Position numbers and translations under genes: made by a program
Source: Methanosarcina acetivorans C2A
GTDB lineage: Archaea; Halobacteriota; Methanosarcinia; Methanosarcinales; Methanosarcinaceae
DNA length: 64,000 bases
Reading direction: 5' to 3'
Assembly: GCF_000007345.1 (NCBI RefSeq)
Contig: NC_003552.1
Location: 1,674,001-1,738,000 of the forward strand
Shown here: positions 16,838 through 26,002 of the stretch, piece after piece
Layout of the letters: each line of letters opens with the position of its first letter
How positions within the stretch are numbered: position 1 is the stretch's first letter
Notes under the pieces: model-generated
Seen by the model: only the letters and a program-made list of their open reading frames with translations
The model's database searches: none
What the model was told of the DNA's origin: nothing

Positions 16838-18565
16838 TTATTCTTTGTCTTCCTCTCTCTTTTTCAGAAGCTCCACAGCCAGTTCCCTGAGCTTGTATTT
16901 CTGGATCTTGCCGCTTGCGGTCAGAGGATATTCATTTACTATGAAGACGTGCTTTGGAACCTTATATCGGGCGATTTTGCTTAGAGCATAGTCTCTGATA
17001 TCGGCTTCTGTGAGATCGGCACCTTTCTCGAGAATAGTAAAGGCTCCTACGATTTCCCCGTACTTTTTATCAGGGATGCCGACGACCTGTGCATCTTTTA
17101 CTCCGGGTATGGCGTGCAGGAATTCCTCAATTTCTCTAGGATAGATATTTTCCCCGCCCCGGATGATCATGTCCTTTATGCGGCCTGTAATCCTGTAGTA
17201 ACCGAGTTCATCACAGGTCCCAAGGTCTCCGCTGTGCAGCCAGCCGCCTTCGTCAATAACTTTTTTCGTTTCTTCCGGCATATTGTAGTAGCCCTTCATT
17301 ATGTTATACCCACGGCAGCAGATCTCTCCTACAGTATCCGGGGGTACCAGCTCGTTGGTAGCCGGGTCTACAACTCTGACTTCCACGCCCGGGAAACATT
17401 TGCCTACGGTCTCGACTCTGAGTTCTACAGGATCATCTACAGTAGTCTGGGTCATGCCGGGAGAAGCTTCCGTAAGCCCGTAGACACTCGTGATTTGATG
17501 ACAATGCATATCTTTTACTACTTTTTTCATAGCTTCTACAGGACAGGTAGAACCAGCCATGATTCCTGTCCTGAGAGAAGAAAGGTCGAACATATCAAAC
17601 ATGGGATGAGTGTACTCGGCAATGAACATAGTAGGAACGCCGTAAAGGGCAGTGCACTTCTCTTTCTGGACTGCGGCAAGCACCAGGAGGGGGTCGAAAA
17701 CCTCAAGCATCACAAGCGTTGCCCTGTGGGTCAGGACAGCCATGACTCCCAGCACGATTCCAAAGCAGTGGAAAAGAGGAACAGGCAGACATAGCCGATC
17801 TTCATGGGTGAACTTCTGGCGGTCGCCGATGGAGAGGCCGTTGTTCAGGATATTTTTACTTGTCAGCATAACTCCTTTCGGGAAACCCGTTGTCCCTGAG
17901 GTATACTGCATATTGATTACATCGTCCCCGCTGACGCTTGCCAGAATTTCTTTAAGTTCGTCATCCGGATAATGACTGCCAAGGAGCATCAGCTCGCTGG
18001 TGTTGTACATTCCCCTGTGCTTTTCCTGCCCGACATAGATCACGCTCTTCAGGTATGGGAATTTTTTACTTTTCAGGCGCCCTCTTTCCGAACTTTTTAG
18101 CTCAGGGACAAGTTCGTTGATAATTTCGAGGTAGTCCACTTCCCTGAAACTATCGATAAGAGCCAGGGCCTTCATATCTGACTGTTTGAGCACATACTCA
18201 ACTTCATGGCTCCTGTAGGCGGTATTTACCGTGACGAGCACTGCTCCTATCTTTGAGGTTGCAAACATGAAGGTAAGCCAGTCAGGGACATTCTTTGCCC
18301 AGATCCCTACATGGTCTCCCTTTTTTATCCCGATCGCAAGCAGCCCTTTTGCAAGGTTGTTGACCCTTTCGTTAAACTGTCCATAGGTAAAGCGCAGGTT
18401 GCGGTCTGGATAAATAATAAATTCGTGGTCAGGGTCGATAGTTACCTGTTTTTCAAAGTATTCTCCCAGAGAATCTTCAATAAGATGCATAGTTTCAGCC
18501 TCTTCTTCTGGACTACTTTCAGAAACTGCAGGCTTATGAATGGGGTTTTCATACAGACCAATCAA
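16838..18565 (-). CDS. AMP-forming acyl-CoA synthetase
   Basis: This ANL-superfamily ligase of 575 residues activates a carboxylic acid with ATP and CoA. The AMP-binding P-loop [13 protein letters not shown] lies near residue 225. Further motifs are [40 protein letters not shown], and the C-terminal catalytic lysine region [13 protein letters not shown]. The substrate is probably a medium- or branched-chain acid, as for related Methanosarcina enzymes, but cannot be fixed from sequence. The start is TTG with AGGA eight bases upstream; an internal ATG at codon 26 is the alternative. It is the last gene of the operon regulator - thioesterase - synthetase. Confidence 0.88.
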   Translation of the reverse strand: MIGLYENPIHKPAVSESSPEEEAETMHLIEDSLGEYFEKQVTIDPDHEFIIYPDRNLRFTYGQFNERVNNLAKGLLAIGIKKGDHVGIWAKNVPDWLTFMFATSKIGAVLVTVNTAYRSHEVEYVLKQSDMKALALIDSFREVDYLEIINELVPELKSSERGRLKSKKFPYLKSVIYVGQEKHRGMYNTSELMLLGSHYPDDELKEILASVSGDDVINMQYTSGTTGFPKGVMLTSKNILNNGLSIGDRQKFTHEDRLCLPVPLFHCFGIVLGVMAVLTHRATLVMLEVFDPLLVLAAVQKEKCTALYGVPTMFIAEYTHPMFDMFDLSSLRTGIMAGSTCPVEAMKKVVKDMHCHQITSVYGLTEASPGMTQTTVDDPVELRVETVGKCFPGVEVRVVDPATNELVPPDTVGEICCRGYNIMKGYYNMPEETKKVIDEGGWLHSGDLGTCDELGYYRITGRIKDMIIRGGENIYPREIEEFLHAIPGVKDAQVVGIPDKKYGEIVGAFTILEKGADLTEADIRDYALSKIARYKVPKHVFIVNEYPLTASGKIQKYKLRELAVELLKKREEDKE

Positions 18566-18584
18566 AAGCGTTCCTGAAGTACAT

Positions 18585-19040
18585 TTAAATAGAGCAGGGA
18601 GAGTCCGTATCGGTTTCTGCGTCCGCCGGAGAAGTTTCCATTGAAGGGAACATGTGCCTTTTCAGGACATCGCGGATAGAGTCCGGAAGGGGGATCGCTT
18701 TCTGGAGTTTGAAGTCGTAGTAGACCAGTACCGCCTGGCCCTTTACCTTGAGTTCCCCTTCCTGCCAGGCTTCATGCCCGACGGTAAAGGAACTGTTTCC
18801 GATCTTTGCAACAAAGGTCCTGATCTCCACATCGGACCTGAAATACATCTGGCTCAGAAAATCAAATTCGGTTCTGACAAGGATCAGGTGCCACACATCA
18901 GGGCTGAGGTCAAGGTCCGGGGAGAAAAGCCTGAAAATAGCATTTCTTCCTGTTTCGAACCAGACCGGAAGGACTGTGTTATTTACATGCCCGAGGCCGT
19001 CAATATCTCCAAAGCGCGGACTAACATTTATACTGAACAT
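18585..19040 (-). CDS. 4HBT-family acyl-CoA thioesterase
   Basis: This 151-residue hot-dog-fold protein begins [32 protein letters not shown]. That is the classic 4-hydroxybenzoyl-CoA thioesterase motif, with the catalytic Asp in the [12 protein letters not shown] loop. It should hydrolyse acyl-CoA thioesters. The gene ends 19 bases before the acyl-CoA synthetase start, so the pair could set acyl-CoA levels by opposing reactions. A polar Ser/Asp-rich tail extends beyond the fold. Confidence 0.85.
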   Translation of the reverse strand: MFSINVSPRFGDIDGLGHVNNTVLPVWFETGRNAIFRLFSPDLDLSPDVWHLILVRTEFDFLSQMYFRSDVEIRTFVAKIGNSSFTVGHEAWQEGELKVKGQAVLVYYDFKLQKAIPLPDSIRDVLKRHMFPSMETSPADAETDTDSPCSI

Positions 19041-19147
19041 TTTGGATTCCCTAACTCTTAATATCTGTACTCAATTATCCAATTTTTAATCTAAACTTCT
19101 GTCAGTTTAAGGTACATTCTTACTCTCTTACCAGGCCTTAGGGGCTC

Positions 19148-19726
19148 TCAGAGAGGTGCATAGACTACAGCCATTATTCTCGCGTCCTCTTTTCCTGCTG
19201 TGTGGACATCATGAGGAACTATGGAATCATAATAGATGCTGTCTCCGACACTCAGCCTGTGAACGTCCTTGCCGTAGAAAATCTCGATTTCTCCGGAAAG
19301 GACATAGATGAACTCCTCTCCTTCGTGAGATGAGAGTTTGTGGCTTTCTTCAGGGGAAGAGTGAATATCGATGATAAAAGGCTCCATATGACGGTCTGCT
19401 TTATCCGAGGCAAGGGAATAAAAATCAAGAGCACTCTTTTTTGGCTGCTCGGTCTTCCCGGAAAAACGAACTACGTTTTCGGACAGTCCTGCCCTTACCA
19501 CTACGGGCCCTTTCTGGGGCGCGTCGTCCAGAAAAGTACCAAGGCGGACACCTAAAGCCCGGGCAATTTTTAAAAGAGGGGTCAAGGACGGAACAAGGGC
19601 TCCATTTTCTAACTGCTGGATTAACTCCACGCTGCTCTGACTGGCTTCAGCCAGTTCTTCAACAGTCATATCCTGGGCTTCTCTAAGATGACGTATCTTA
19701 CTGCCGACACGGTTCTCTTCTGACAT
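19148..19726 (-). CDS. XRE-family regulator with cupin sensor domain
   Basis: Residues 1-65 form a helix-turn-helix ([36 protein letters not shown]). Residues about 110-190 form a cupin barrel ([48 protein letters not shown]). This domain pair is a known class of small-molecule-responsive regulators. As the first gene before thioesterase and synthetase, it probably controls them and responds to an acid or acyl-CoA. GAGGAAAT precedes the ATG. Confidence 0.85.
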   Translation of the reverse strand: MSEENRVGSKIRHLREAQDMTVEELAEASQSSVELIQQLENGALVPSLTPLLKIARALGVRLGTFLDDAPQKGPVVVRAGLSENVVRFSGKTEQPKKSALDFYSLASDKADRHMEPFIIDIHSSPEESHKLSSHEGEEFIYVLSGEIEIFYGKDVHRLSVGDSIYYDSIVPHDVHTAGKEDARIMAVVYAPL

Positions 19727-20031
19727 TATTCTATTTCCTCACACATATTTTTCATGTAGTGGACCCGGCAGAAAAATGTAAACCAGAGTCCCTGCAAACA
19801 GCCGTTAAAGCTTATCTCTTTTGTATCCATCTATTATAAAAAATATACGTTAAGACCCGTTTTTCCAGGTAATGATAAAAAAATAATTGTAAACAACAAG
19901 CAAAAATCAGTTAGAAGAAAAGAGGAAAAATCAGAAAAAAGTGAAAAAGAAAAAAGTTAGATTGGAAAAAAGAACGCAAAAAATTCGAGTGAAAATAATG
20001 GAACAAATAAAATATGAATGAAAAAATAGAA

Positions 20032-20039
20032 CGAAAAAA
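20032..20039. repeat. 8-bp target duplication, left copy (IS66)
   Basis: CGAAAAAA lies directly outside the left inverted repeat of the IS66 element and recurs at 21574-21581. Eight bases is the normal duplication length for IS66. Bases 19727-20031 are an A-rich gap with no gene. Confidence 0.9.
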
Positions 20040-21573
20040 GTAACTATTCAGGGTATGGTTAACGGCGCTCCCTTGAGCACCGCTATAATACCCTCTAAAA
20101 CAGATAACCCGTTCTTTCTAATTGTAGAAATATAAGCTCTAATTCTGCAGAAAGCTTCCGCTCCTTGTATCGTCCTGAAAGTTCCTGATATTTTCTGCTG
20201 TAGTTTCATCATTCTGATATCTCTTTCTGCCTGATTATTCTCAAACGGAACTTTCAAATCAGTCAGGAATCTCAGGATCTTTTCTTTGTGTTCTATAAAC
20301 CTATCCAGTAGATTCCTTGCTTTTGTTTTTGGTTTTTTACCACGTTTTCCCTGTTTTTCAGGGTTTAGAGCCAGCGGATTTTCTTCAATTCCTTTCATGA
20401 CTGCAGCATCAAACCTTTCTTCCAATGCTTTAATTTGCTCAAAATCCAGTTCTTTGAGTTGCTCTTTGCATTCGTCAGTATACTTTTTCATCTCAGTGAG
20501 CAATTCATTCATTTCTTTAGCCCACTGCTGTTTATAGTTCTCTTCAATTCCCGTAAGTTCTCTCTGTAAATGAGCATTACACAGAGCATGATCACAGTCA
20601 TAAGTGTTGTAGGGTTTCCATCCATCATGAACTGCTACTCCCTTAAACTCAGGAAGAATTCCCATAGCATTTATTGCTTCTGATCCTCTTTTTGAGTGAG
20701 GAAAATAACAGGTGTATTTATCATTAGAAGCTACATGAAGCCAGTGTCTTTTTCCTTCGATCTTCATACCAGTTTCATCACAATGAATAACAGGAGAAGC
20801 CAGTAACCTTTCTCGAATTATGCTTTCAAATTTCTCTAAGTTCTGGAAACATTCTTTTTCTGCTCTAATTATCGTAGCAGGACAGATTTTTATTCCCATA
20901 ATATCCTCAAAAAACTCAGAAATTCTTTCATAGGGGATAAAATGGTGATTTTTACAGTAAACAGCTGAAGCTAGAATATTAGGGCCATACTGAACTGGAT
21001 ATTTCACAGATTCGGGAAAGGCAGCTTTATTTAATCTTCCACAATGAGGACAGGTCTTAATCTGACTTTTGTGTTCTGTAACAATAAGATTTACGGGAGG
21101 AATATCAAAGACCTGTCTTTTCTCATAAGCTTCAACTTCAACATTCTCAAGAGTGTGTCCACATTCTTTGCAGCAACTCAAAGAGTGTTCTATTTCCTAC
21201 TCAGGCTCATCAACCATTTCAAGAGTTGTTCCAGGATGACCATCTTGACCACCAGGTTTTTTGCCACTCTTTTTACGGAGACTCTTGGGATTGGGCTTCT
21301 CCTTTACAAAATAATCAGTAGAAGGAGGTCTACTACTGTTACGACTGTTTTGATTTAAACGAGAATCTAAGGCTATCAATCTTTCAGTGAGTTCTTTTAT
21401 TTGAGACTCAAGACTCACAATATAAGTAATAACCTCAGGGTTTGAAGCACACAAAACAAGAATCTCTTCACGGGTAGGCATGATAACGAAATGAAATAGG
21501 ATTCAATTTATATCCAATTTTTCCTCGAAACGAGGAAAAATTGTAGCCGTTAAAAGGCTACCTGAATTGTTAC
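20040..21573 (-). mobile_element. Complete IS66-family insertion sequence
   Basis: This 1534-base element is bounded by inverted repeats: left GTAACTATTCAGGGTA... and right (reverse complement) GTAACAATTCAGGTAG..., matching over about 26 bases including TTAACGGC. It is flanked by an exact 8-base target duplication CGAAAAAA. It encodes only the TnpC-type transposase on the minus strand, without the accessory tnpA/tnpB genes of many IS66 elements. Intact ends and duplication point to a fairly recent insertion. Confidence 0.92.
20048..21481 (-). CDS. IS66 transposase with in-frame UAG (possible pyrrolysine)
   Basis: One continuous minus-strand frame of about 477 codons encodes an IS66 DDE transposase, broken only by a TAG at 21197-21199. 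The N-terminal 94 residues hold the leucine-zipper/linker region and a basic QNSRNSSRPPSTD motif. After TAG come the zinc-binding CCKECGH...CPHCGRLNK region and the catalytic domain (HCDETGMKIEG, HDGWKPY, NNQAERDIRMMKL). Reading the UAG as pyrrolysine, known in Methanosarcina, restores the full protein. Otherwise a TTG at 21181 could start a shorter product, or the element may be dead. Confidence 0.85.
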
Positions 21574-21581
21574 CGAAAAAA
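21574..21581. repeat. 8-bp target duplication, right copy (IS66)
   Basis: CGAAAAAA immediately follows the right inverted repeat and is identical to 20032-20039. Confidence 0.9.
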
Positions 21582-21649
21582 ATGTAATAAAACTGGAACA
21601 TAAAAGCTTAAGAAAAAACGAAATTGGAAAAAAGGAGAAGATCAGAGTT

Positions 21650-22747
21650 TCAATCAAACTCAAAATTGCACCTGATCCCCTCCGAGTCAAAACAGAGGTT
21701 GCAGGACACACACCTTGCTTTTTTCACCGCTCCTGACCTGAGTTTGGGGATGAAGTCAGGTTCGCTGATGAACACCCTGCTCATGGAGATCAGATCTGCG
21801 CATCCGTTTTCAAGCAGGCATTCCATAACAGAAAGGGAGCGGATGCCGCCCACCAGGATTACCGGAACATTTACGGCTGCTTTAATCATTTTTGAGTAGT
21901 TTTTGAAATATGCCTCTTTTGCAGGTGAGTTAATTGCAGTTTTTATGGTCACTCCGCCTGCTTCGCCTATCCCTCCGCTGACCTCTATTGCACAGACCCC
22001 GGCTCTTTCAAGAATTTTTGCAATTTCCACACATTCGGGAGCATCGAGGCCCAGCCCCGCCTTTGAGGAACCGGGCAGAAAACCATCCGTTGCATTCATT
22101 TTCACAAGAATCGGAAAATCATCCCCTGCATCCTCTTTTATACGCCTTATTATCTCCGTGACTATCCTTGCCCGGTTTTCGACAGAACCTCCCCACCTGT
22201 CCGTCCGCCGGTTTGTGTAAGGAGAGATGAAGTTACTCAAAAGGAACCCATGGGCACAGTGGAGCTGGATTCCGTCAAAACCTGCCACCTTTGCCCTCCC
22301 AGCTGCCCTGGTAAAAGCCTCTATCATGTCCAGGATCTCCTGTTCTGTCATCTCTCTGGGGACCACTGAAGAATGCCCGTTTTTGACCACTGACGGTGCA
22401 ATCGGAACAGGATATTCGTCCGAGATGTCTGCCTGCCGTCCTCCATGTACTATCTGGATCACTATCTTGCTTCTGTACCTGTGCACCCTCTCGGTTATCT
22501 TTTGGTACGGCTCGATGAAACGGTCATCATAGATGGCCTGCTGCAAATTATCACTCTGCCCGCCGGGGAGGACATAAGAATAACCAGTTATGATCAGCCC
22601 AACTTCATTTATTGCAAGCTCTTCATAGAGGTCTCCAAGCCTGGAAGTGGGGGTCCCGTCCTTTTCTGCCATAAATTCATGGGTTGCGGACCTCACAAAG
22701 CGGTTCTGGAGTTCCAGGTTACAGACTGTGATCGGATCAAAAATCAT
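21650..22747 (-). CDS. NADH:flavin oxidoreductase, old yellow enzyme family
   Basis: This 365-residue FMN-dependent TIM-barrel enzyme shows LQNRFVRSATHEFMAEKDGTP near the start, IQIVHGGRQ, FDGIQLHCAHGFLLSNFISPYTNRRTDRWGGSVENRAR (the family's substrate/FMN block near residue 180), and VGGIRS near 310. The C-terminus has CVSCNLCF, part of the cysteine cluster that binds 4Fe-4S in the larger two-domain relatives, but the NAD-binding domain is absent. It may reduce an activated alkene; the substrate is unknown. It stands alone, next to the IS66 insertion. Confidence 0.85.
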   Translation of the reverse strand: MIFDPITVCNLELQNRFVRSATHEFMAEKDGTPTSRLGDLYEELAINEVGLIITGYSYVLPGGQSDNLQQAIYDDRFIEPYQKITERVHRYRSKIVIQIVHGGRQADISDEYPVPIAPSVVKNGHSSVVPREMTEQEILDMIEAFTRAAGRAKVAGFDGIQLHCAHGFLLSNFISPYTNRRTDRWGGSVENRARIVTEIIRRIKEDAGDDFPILVKMNATDGFLPGSSKAGLGLDAPECVEIAKILERAGVCAIEVSGGIGEAGGVTIKTAINSPAKEAYFKNYSKMIKAAVNVPVILVGGIRSLSVMECLLENGCADLISMSRVFISEPDFIPKLRSGAVKKARCVSCNLCFDSEGIRCNFEFD

Positions 22748-22895
22748 AGGAAAAAATAGGTGAGGGAAGGGTAAATAATTATCCCGGATTCCTGGAAAAA
22801 AGGAAGAGAAATTAGTTCAGACACAAAGCTTCCCTTAGATGCACAGGGAAAGAAATGAAAGGAGAGGAGAGAAGAGGGAAAGGAAGGAATTTAAA

Positions 22896-23777
22896 TCAAG
22901 CAACCTCAATCATTATTTCAATCGGATATTCCGGATTATCTATTAGATTAATGTGCAGTTTTTCAGAAGAACCCAGTTCAACGGCATAATCCGCTCTGAC
23001 TGTTTCTTCGCATATAAATTCGTTATCTAGAAAAATCTCATACCTGTACATTCCCGGTTCAACGTTTATCTCAGGCGAGCTAATCTTATTTCCGGGATCC
23101 AACGTGTACGTTTGTTCGAATATGGATTGATTATAAAAATCAAGAAGCTCAATGTAGACTTCATGAATTTCTTTATCATTATTAGTCAGGGTAAATTCCA
23201 GCGGATCTAAGGAATAATGTTTCTTAATTTCTTCCTCTGCTCCTTCATTATAGTACCTCCACAGAAGATGGACAATTTTTCCATTGTATTTCTCCTGAGT
23301 GGAAGCGATCCCGTATGATAGCGTGTAAAAATCTACATTAATGCAACTCTCGATCGAATCATTTTTTACCGTGAAATAAACACTGCTTTGCGGCTTTCCG
23401 ACAATGTATCCTGAGTAAGAAGTTACGTCTGGTTTTTGAGTCTCTCTTTCTTGAAGTTTAAGTTCATAATCTTTTCCTGCGAGGCTCAGGTTTACAGTTC
23501 CGTTTGAGGCCAGTTCCTTGAACTTCGCAGGATTTACTATTATAGTTTCAAAATTATCGCATGATTCAGGAGCCTCAATGGAGCTGTTGTTAAGTTTTAT
23601 TTCTTCAAATATGTCATTCTCACTGCTTTCTAACAGGCTATCTGTTGAACTTTCATTGTCCGCATCTATCATATCTCTGTCATTAACTATGCTCTCGGTG
23701 TTAAAGCCTGAATATACCGAAAAAGTCACTATCCCCAGCAAAATAAACCCTGCAGTAGCCAGAATTTTAAAGCGCAT
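22896..23777 (-). CDS. Exported or membrane-anchored protein, unrecognised
   Basis: This 293-residue protein has one N-terminal hydrophobic segment (ILATAGFILLGIVTFSVYSGF) acting as a signal or anchor. The rest is an acidic, hydrophilic, beta-rich extracellular region. Phrases such as ITNNDKEIHEVYIELLDFYNQSIFEQTYTLDPG and YRYEIFLDNEFICEETVRADYAVELG suggest immunoglobulin-like beta domains. I recognise no named family. It stands as a single gene with a 180-base gap before ccmC. Confidence 0.6.
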   Translation of the reverse strand: MRFKILATAGFILLGIVTFSVYSGFNTESIVNDRDMIDADNESSTDSLLESSENDIFEEIKLNNSSIEAPESCDNFETIIVNPAKFKELASNGTVNLSLAGKDYELKLQERETQKPDVTSYSGYIVGKPQSSVYFTVKNDSIESCINVDFYTLSYGIASTQEKYNGKIVHLLWRYYNEGAEEEIKKHYSLDPLEFTLTNNDKEIHEVYIELLDFYNQSIFEQTYTLDPGNKISSPEINVEPGMYRYEIFLDNEFICEETVRADYAVELGSSEKLHINLIDNPEYPIEIMIEVA

Positions 23778-23957
23778 AATCTTCCCTCAAAAATTAAAAA
23801 ATTACTCTCTATATCTGGTGTGTTCTATATCTGTATCGTGCAATTTATGTAACACAAATTGAAAAAACACACATGATATCCTTAGAATAACAGGCACAAA
23901 TAATGAAAGTAAATGAAATGACTTTCATGCCAAAAAGAAAAAATAGACCGCCAGAAA

Positions 23958-24671
23958 TCAGGCTTCTGATCCGGCAGATCTGCGTGCGTCAAGTTCCTCT
24001 CCCATCTTTTCATTCTGCACTTTTATGGAAAAGAGGGTCAAAAAGAGCAGGAAATAAGCTATGAAATTGACAAAGAGGGTCAACTGCAGTGATGTCCCTT
24101 CAAGTCCTCCTCCGCTTCCGCCGGTGTTTCCTCCGAACATAAGGGGGTGAGCCGAGCGCCAGAGCCGGATTGAAAAGAAACTCAGAGGCACGGACATGAA
24201 ACCTAAGATCCCGAAGACTGCCGCGAGCCGGGCTCTTTTCCCAGGCTCTTCGAGGGCTTTTCTGAGCATCATGTAGGCGAGGTAAACAAGGAAGAGGACA
24301 AGGGAGGTGGTCAGCCTGATGTCCCAGATCCAGTACCAGCCCCAGGCATCCTTTGCCCAGATCGAACCCGTAATCAGCACAAGGAATGCAAAAAGGGTTC
24401 CGACTTCTGCAGCCGAGCGGGCATAGATATCCCATTTGAGGGCTTTGTCCCGGAGGTAGAGGATACTTGCGGCAAATACGACTGCAAAAGCCAGATAGGA
24501 TATAATTGCTATTGGCATGTGGAAGAAAAAGATCCTGAAACTTCCGCTCAGGACCTCGCCTGCTTCGTCTTTAATCGGAGACAGGTAGAAAAAAATCATG
24601 TATGTCGCAAGAAGCATTACACCGGCAGTTGCAACTGCCAGCACTCCGGTTTTTCTGGAATTTGATGCCAT
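23958..24671 (-). CDS. ccmC: Haem exporter subunit CcmC (cytochrome c biogenesis)
   Basis: This membrane protein of about 237 residues has six hydrophobic segments. It carries the CcmC tryptophan-rich WWD signature (WAKDAWGWYWIWDIRLTTSLVLFLVYLAYM) near residue 110 that holds haem at the outer face. It works with CcmA and CcmB to deliver haem for c-type cytochromes, which Methanosarcina uses in electron transport. An ATG at 24671 or a GTG three codons upstream may start it. It lies downstream of ccmB on the same strand after an unusual 387-base repetitive spacer. Confidence 0.88.
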   Translation of the reverse strand: MASNSRKTGVLAVATAGVMLLATYMIFFYLSPIKDEAGEVLSGSFRIFFFHMPIAIISYLAFAVVFAASILYLRDKALKWDIYARSAAEVGTLFAFLVLITGSIWAKDAWGWYWIWDIRLTTSLVLFLVYLAYMMLRKALEEPGKRARLAAVFGILGFMSVPLSFFSIRLWRSAHPLMFGGNTGGSGGGLEGTSLQLTLFVNFIAYFLLFLTLFSIKVQNEKMGEELDARRSAGSEA

Positions 24672-24719
24672 TTTGTTCACGTATCTTGATAGGTTCGAAT
24701 TAACAAAAGTTCAATAATA

Positions 24720-25045
24720 TGTCTCGGTATCGATTCGATTTACTTCTTTATTACTGATTCTATTTATTTCGTTTTTTATTGATTCGATTTGCTTCGTTTT
24801 TTATTGATTCGATTTACTTCGTTTATTACTTATCCAATTTTTATCTCTATTTTAAAGGACTCTATTCTGTTATTTTCCTTTTTCTTTCTTTTCCCTTCCT
24901 TCTTTTCTTCCTTCAGCCTCTTTCTTTTCCCTTCTTTCTTTTCTTCCTTCAGCCTCTTTCTTTTCCCTTCTTTCTTTTCTTCCTCAGCCTCTTTCTTTTT
25001 GCCCTCTGTCTTTTTTCCTCTTCCCCTGATTTCTTCTCCGAGAAA
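24720..25045. repeat. Polypyrimidine and AT-type tandem repeats between ccmB and ccmC
   Basis: The gap between ccmB and ccmC holds two repeat types. Near 24730-24830 a unit like TTGATTCGATTTACTTCG recurs. From about 24880 to 25010 a 36-base polypyrimidine unit (CTTTCTTTTCCCTTC...) recurs three times. On the transcribed strand the latter is a nearly stop-free GA-rich stretch that would encode a Lys/Glu/Arg-rich repeat, but there is no usable start codon, so I do not call a gene. Confidence 0.65.
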
Positions 25046-25058
25046 CCTCGTTTAACCC

Positions 25059-25739
25059 TCAGTCCGAAACTACATATTCAAAGACCAGATGTGAGATTAC
25101 AAAGAATACAAGGTCATAAACCGCGAGCAACCTGATCTCAGGCAGCAAATTTCCTATGCTGTTCCCGGCAAGAACTCCGGCAGTTGCTTCCACCGCAGGG
25201 ATCAGGACCGGTAGGAGGACCGGCAGGAGAATGACCGGCAGGAGAAGTTCTCTTGTCCGGGTTCCGAGGGTAAGGGCTGAAAGCAAAGTCCCGACAGCAA
25301 TAAACCCGAAAGTCCCGAGGAAGAGGATGAGCAGGAGCAGGAGCAGGGTTCCTTTTCCAAGGTTGTAATTGAACAGGATGATGAAGAAGGGCAGGGTTAC
25401 GGCTTCCATAAGAAATACAATCGCAAGGTTGGAGAGGATTTTTCCGGTATAAATCGCACCCCGATCCACAGGGCAGAGCATAAGGGCTTCAAGACAACCG
25501 TTTTCAGTTTCCATTACAAAGGTTCTGGAAAGCCCGAGCATTCCCGCAAAGGTGAAAGCAATCCAGAGAACTCCGGGGGCAAGTTTTTCAACCTTTGAGC
25601 TATCCCCGAGAAAATCCCCAAAAGAAATGCTGAAGACCACAAGCACCAGAAGCGAGTAAATGAACATCGAGTTAAGCATCTGTTTTGTCCGGAACTCGGC
25701 TTTAAGGTCTTTTGCAGCGATATAAAAGCTCCGGATCAT
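25059..25739 (-). CDS. ccmB: Haem exporter permease CcmB
   Basis: This 226-residue permease has about six membrane helices. The CcmB features are the N-terminal KDLKAEFRTKQMLNSMFIYSLLVLVVFSISF, the METENGCLEALMLCPVDRGAIYTGK motif, and a hydrophobic C-terminal half. It pairs with CcmA as an ABC-type complex. The ATG at 25739 has GGAG eight bases upstream; a GTG at 25760 is an alternative. It lies between ccmA and ccmC in the same direction. Confidence 0.88.
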   Translation of the reverse strand: MIRSFYIAAKDLKAEFRTKQMLNSMFIYSLLVLVVFSISFGDFLGDSSKVEKLAPGVLWIAFTFAGMLGLSRTFVMETENGCLEALMLCPVDRGAIYTGKILSNLAIVFLMEAVTLPFFIILFNYNLGKGTLLLLLLILFLGTFGFIAVGTLLSALTLGTRTRELLLPVILLPVLLPVLIPAVEATAGVLAGNSIGNLLPEIRLLAVYDLVFFVISHLVFEYVVSD

Positions 25740-25794
25740 TTCTAAAACTCCTTTTTTCACGTTATCTGTTAGTCTTATTTTATTTCAATATCTC

Positions 25795-25945
25795 ACTATC
25801 TGATTTCAATAAGCTCAGGTCTGATTTTATAAGTTCTATCCTTATTCTGACAAATTTTATTCTGATTTCAATAAGTTCTTCCAGGTTTCAATAAGTTCTT
25901 CCAGGTTTCAATAAGTTCTATCCTGATTTCAATATTTACTTTTAT
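25795..25945. repeat. Tandem repeats between ccmA and ccmB
   Basis: A unit of about 20 bases, GGTTTCAATAAGTTCTTCCA and close variants, is repeated several times in the 263-base spacer between ccmA and ccmB. There is no gene here. Confidence 0.7.
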
Positions 25946-26002
25946 ACCTTTATTTTTCAGTTTTTGCATTTACTTACGGTGGTGTTTTCTTAACTTTTGG
26001 GT

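Noticed and set aside
16659-16991. Plus-strand frame overlapping the end of the acyl-CoA synthetase
   Set aside because: Its second half is the complement of the conserved synthetase C-terminus, and its first half is low complexity.
24779-25135. Plus-strand Phe/Ser/Leu-rich frames between ccmC and ccmB
   Set aside because: They follow from polypyrimidine repeats opposite the ccm genes and overlap the end of ccmB; no family-like content.
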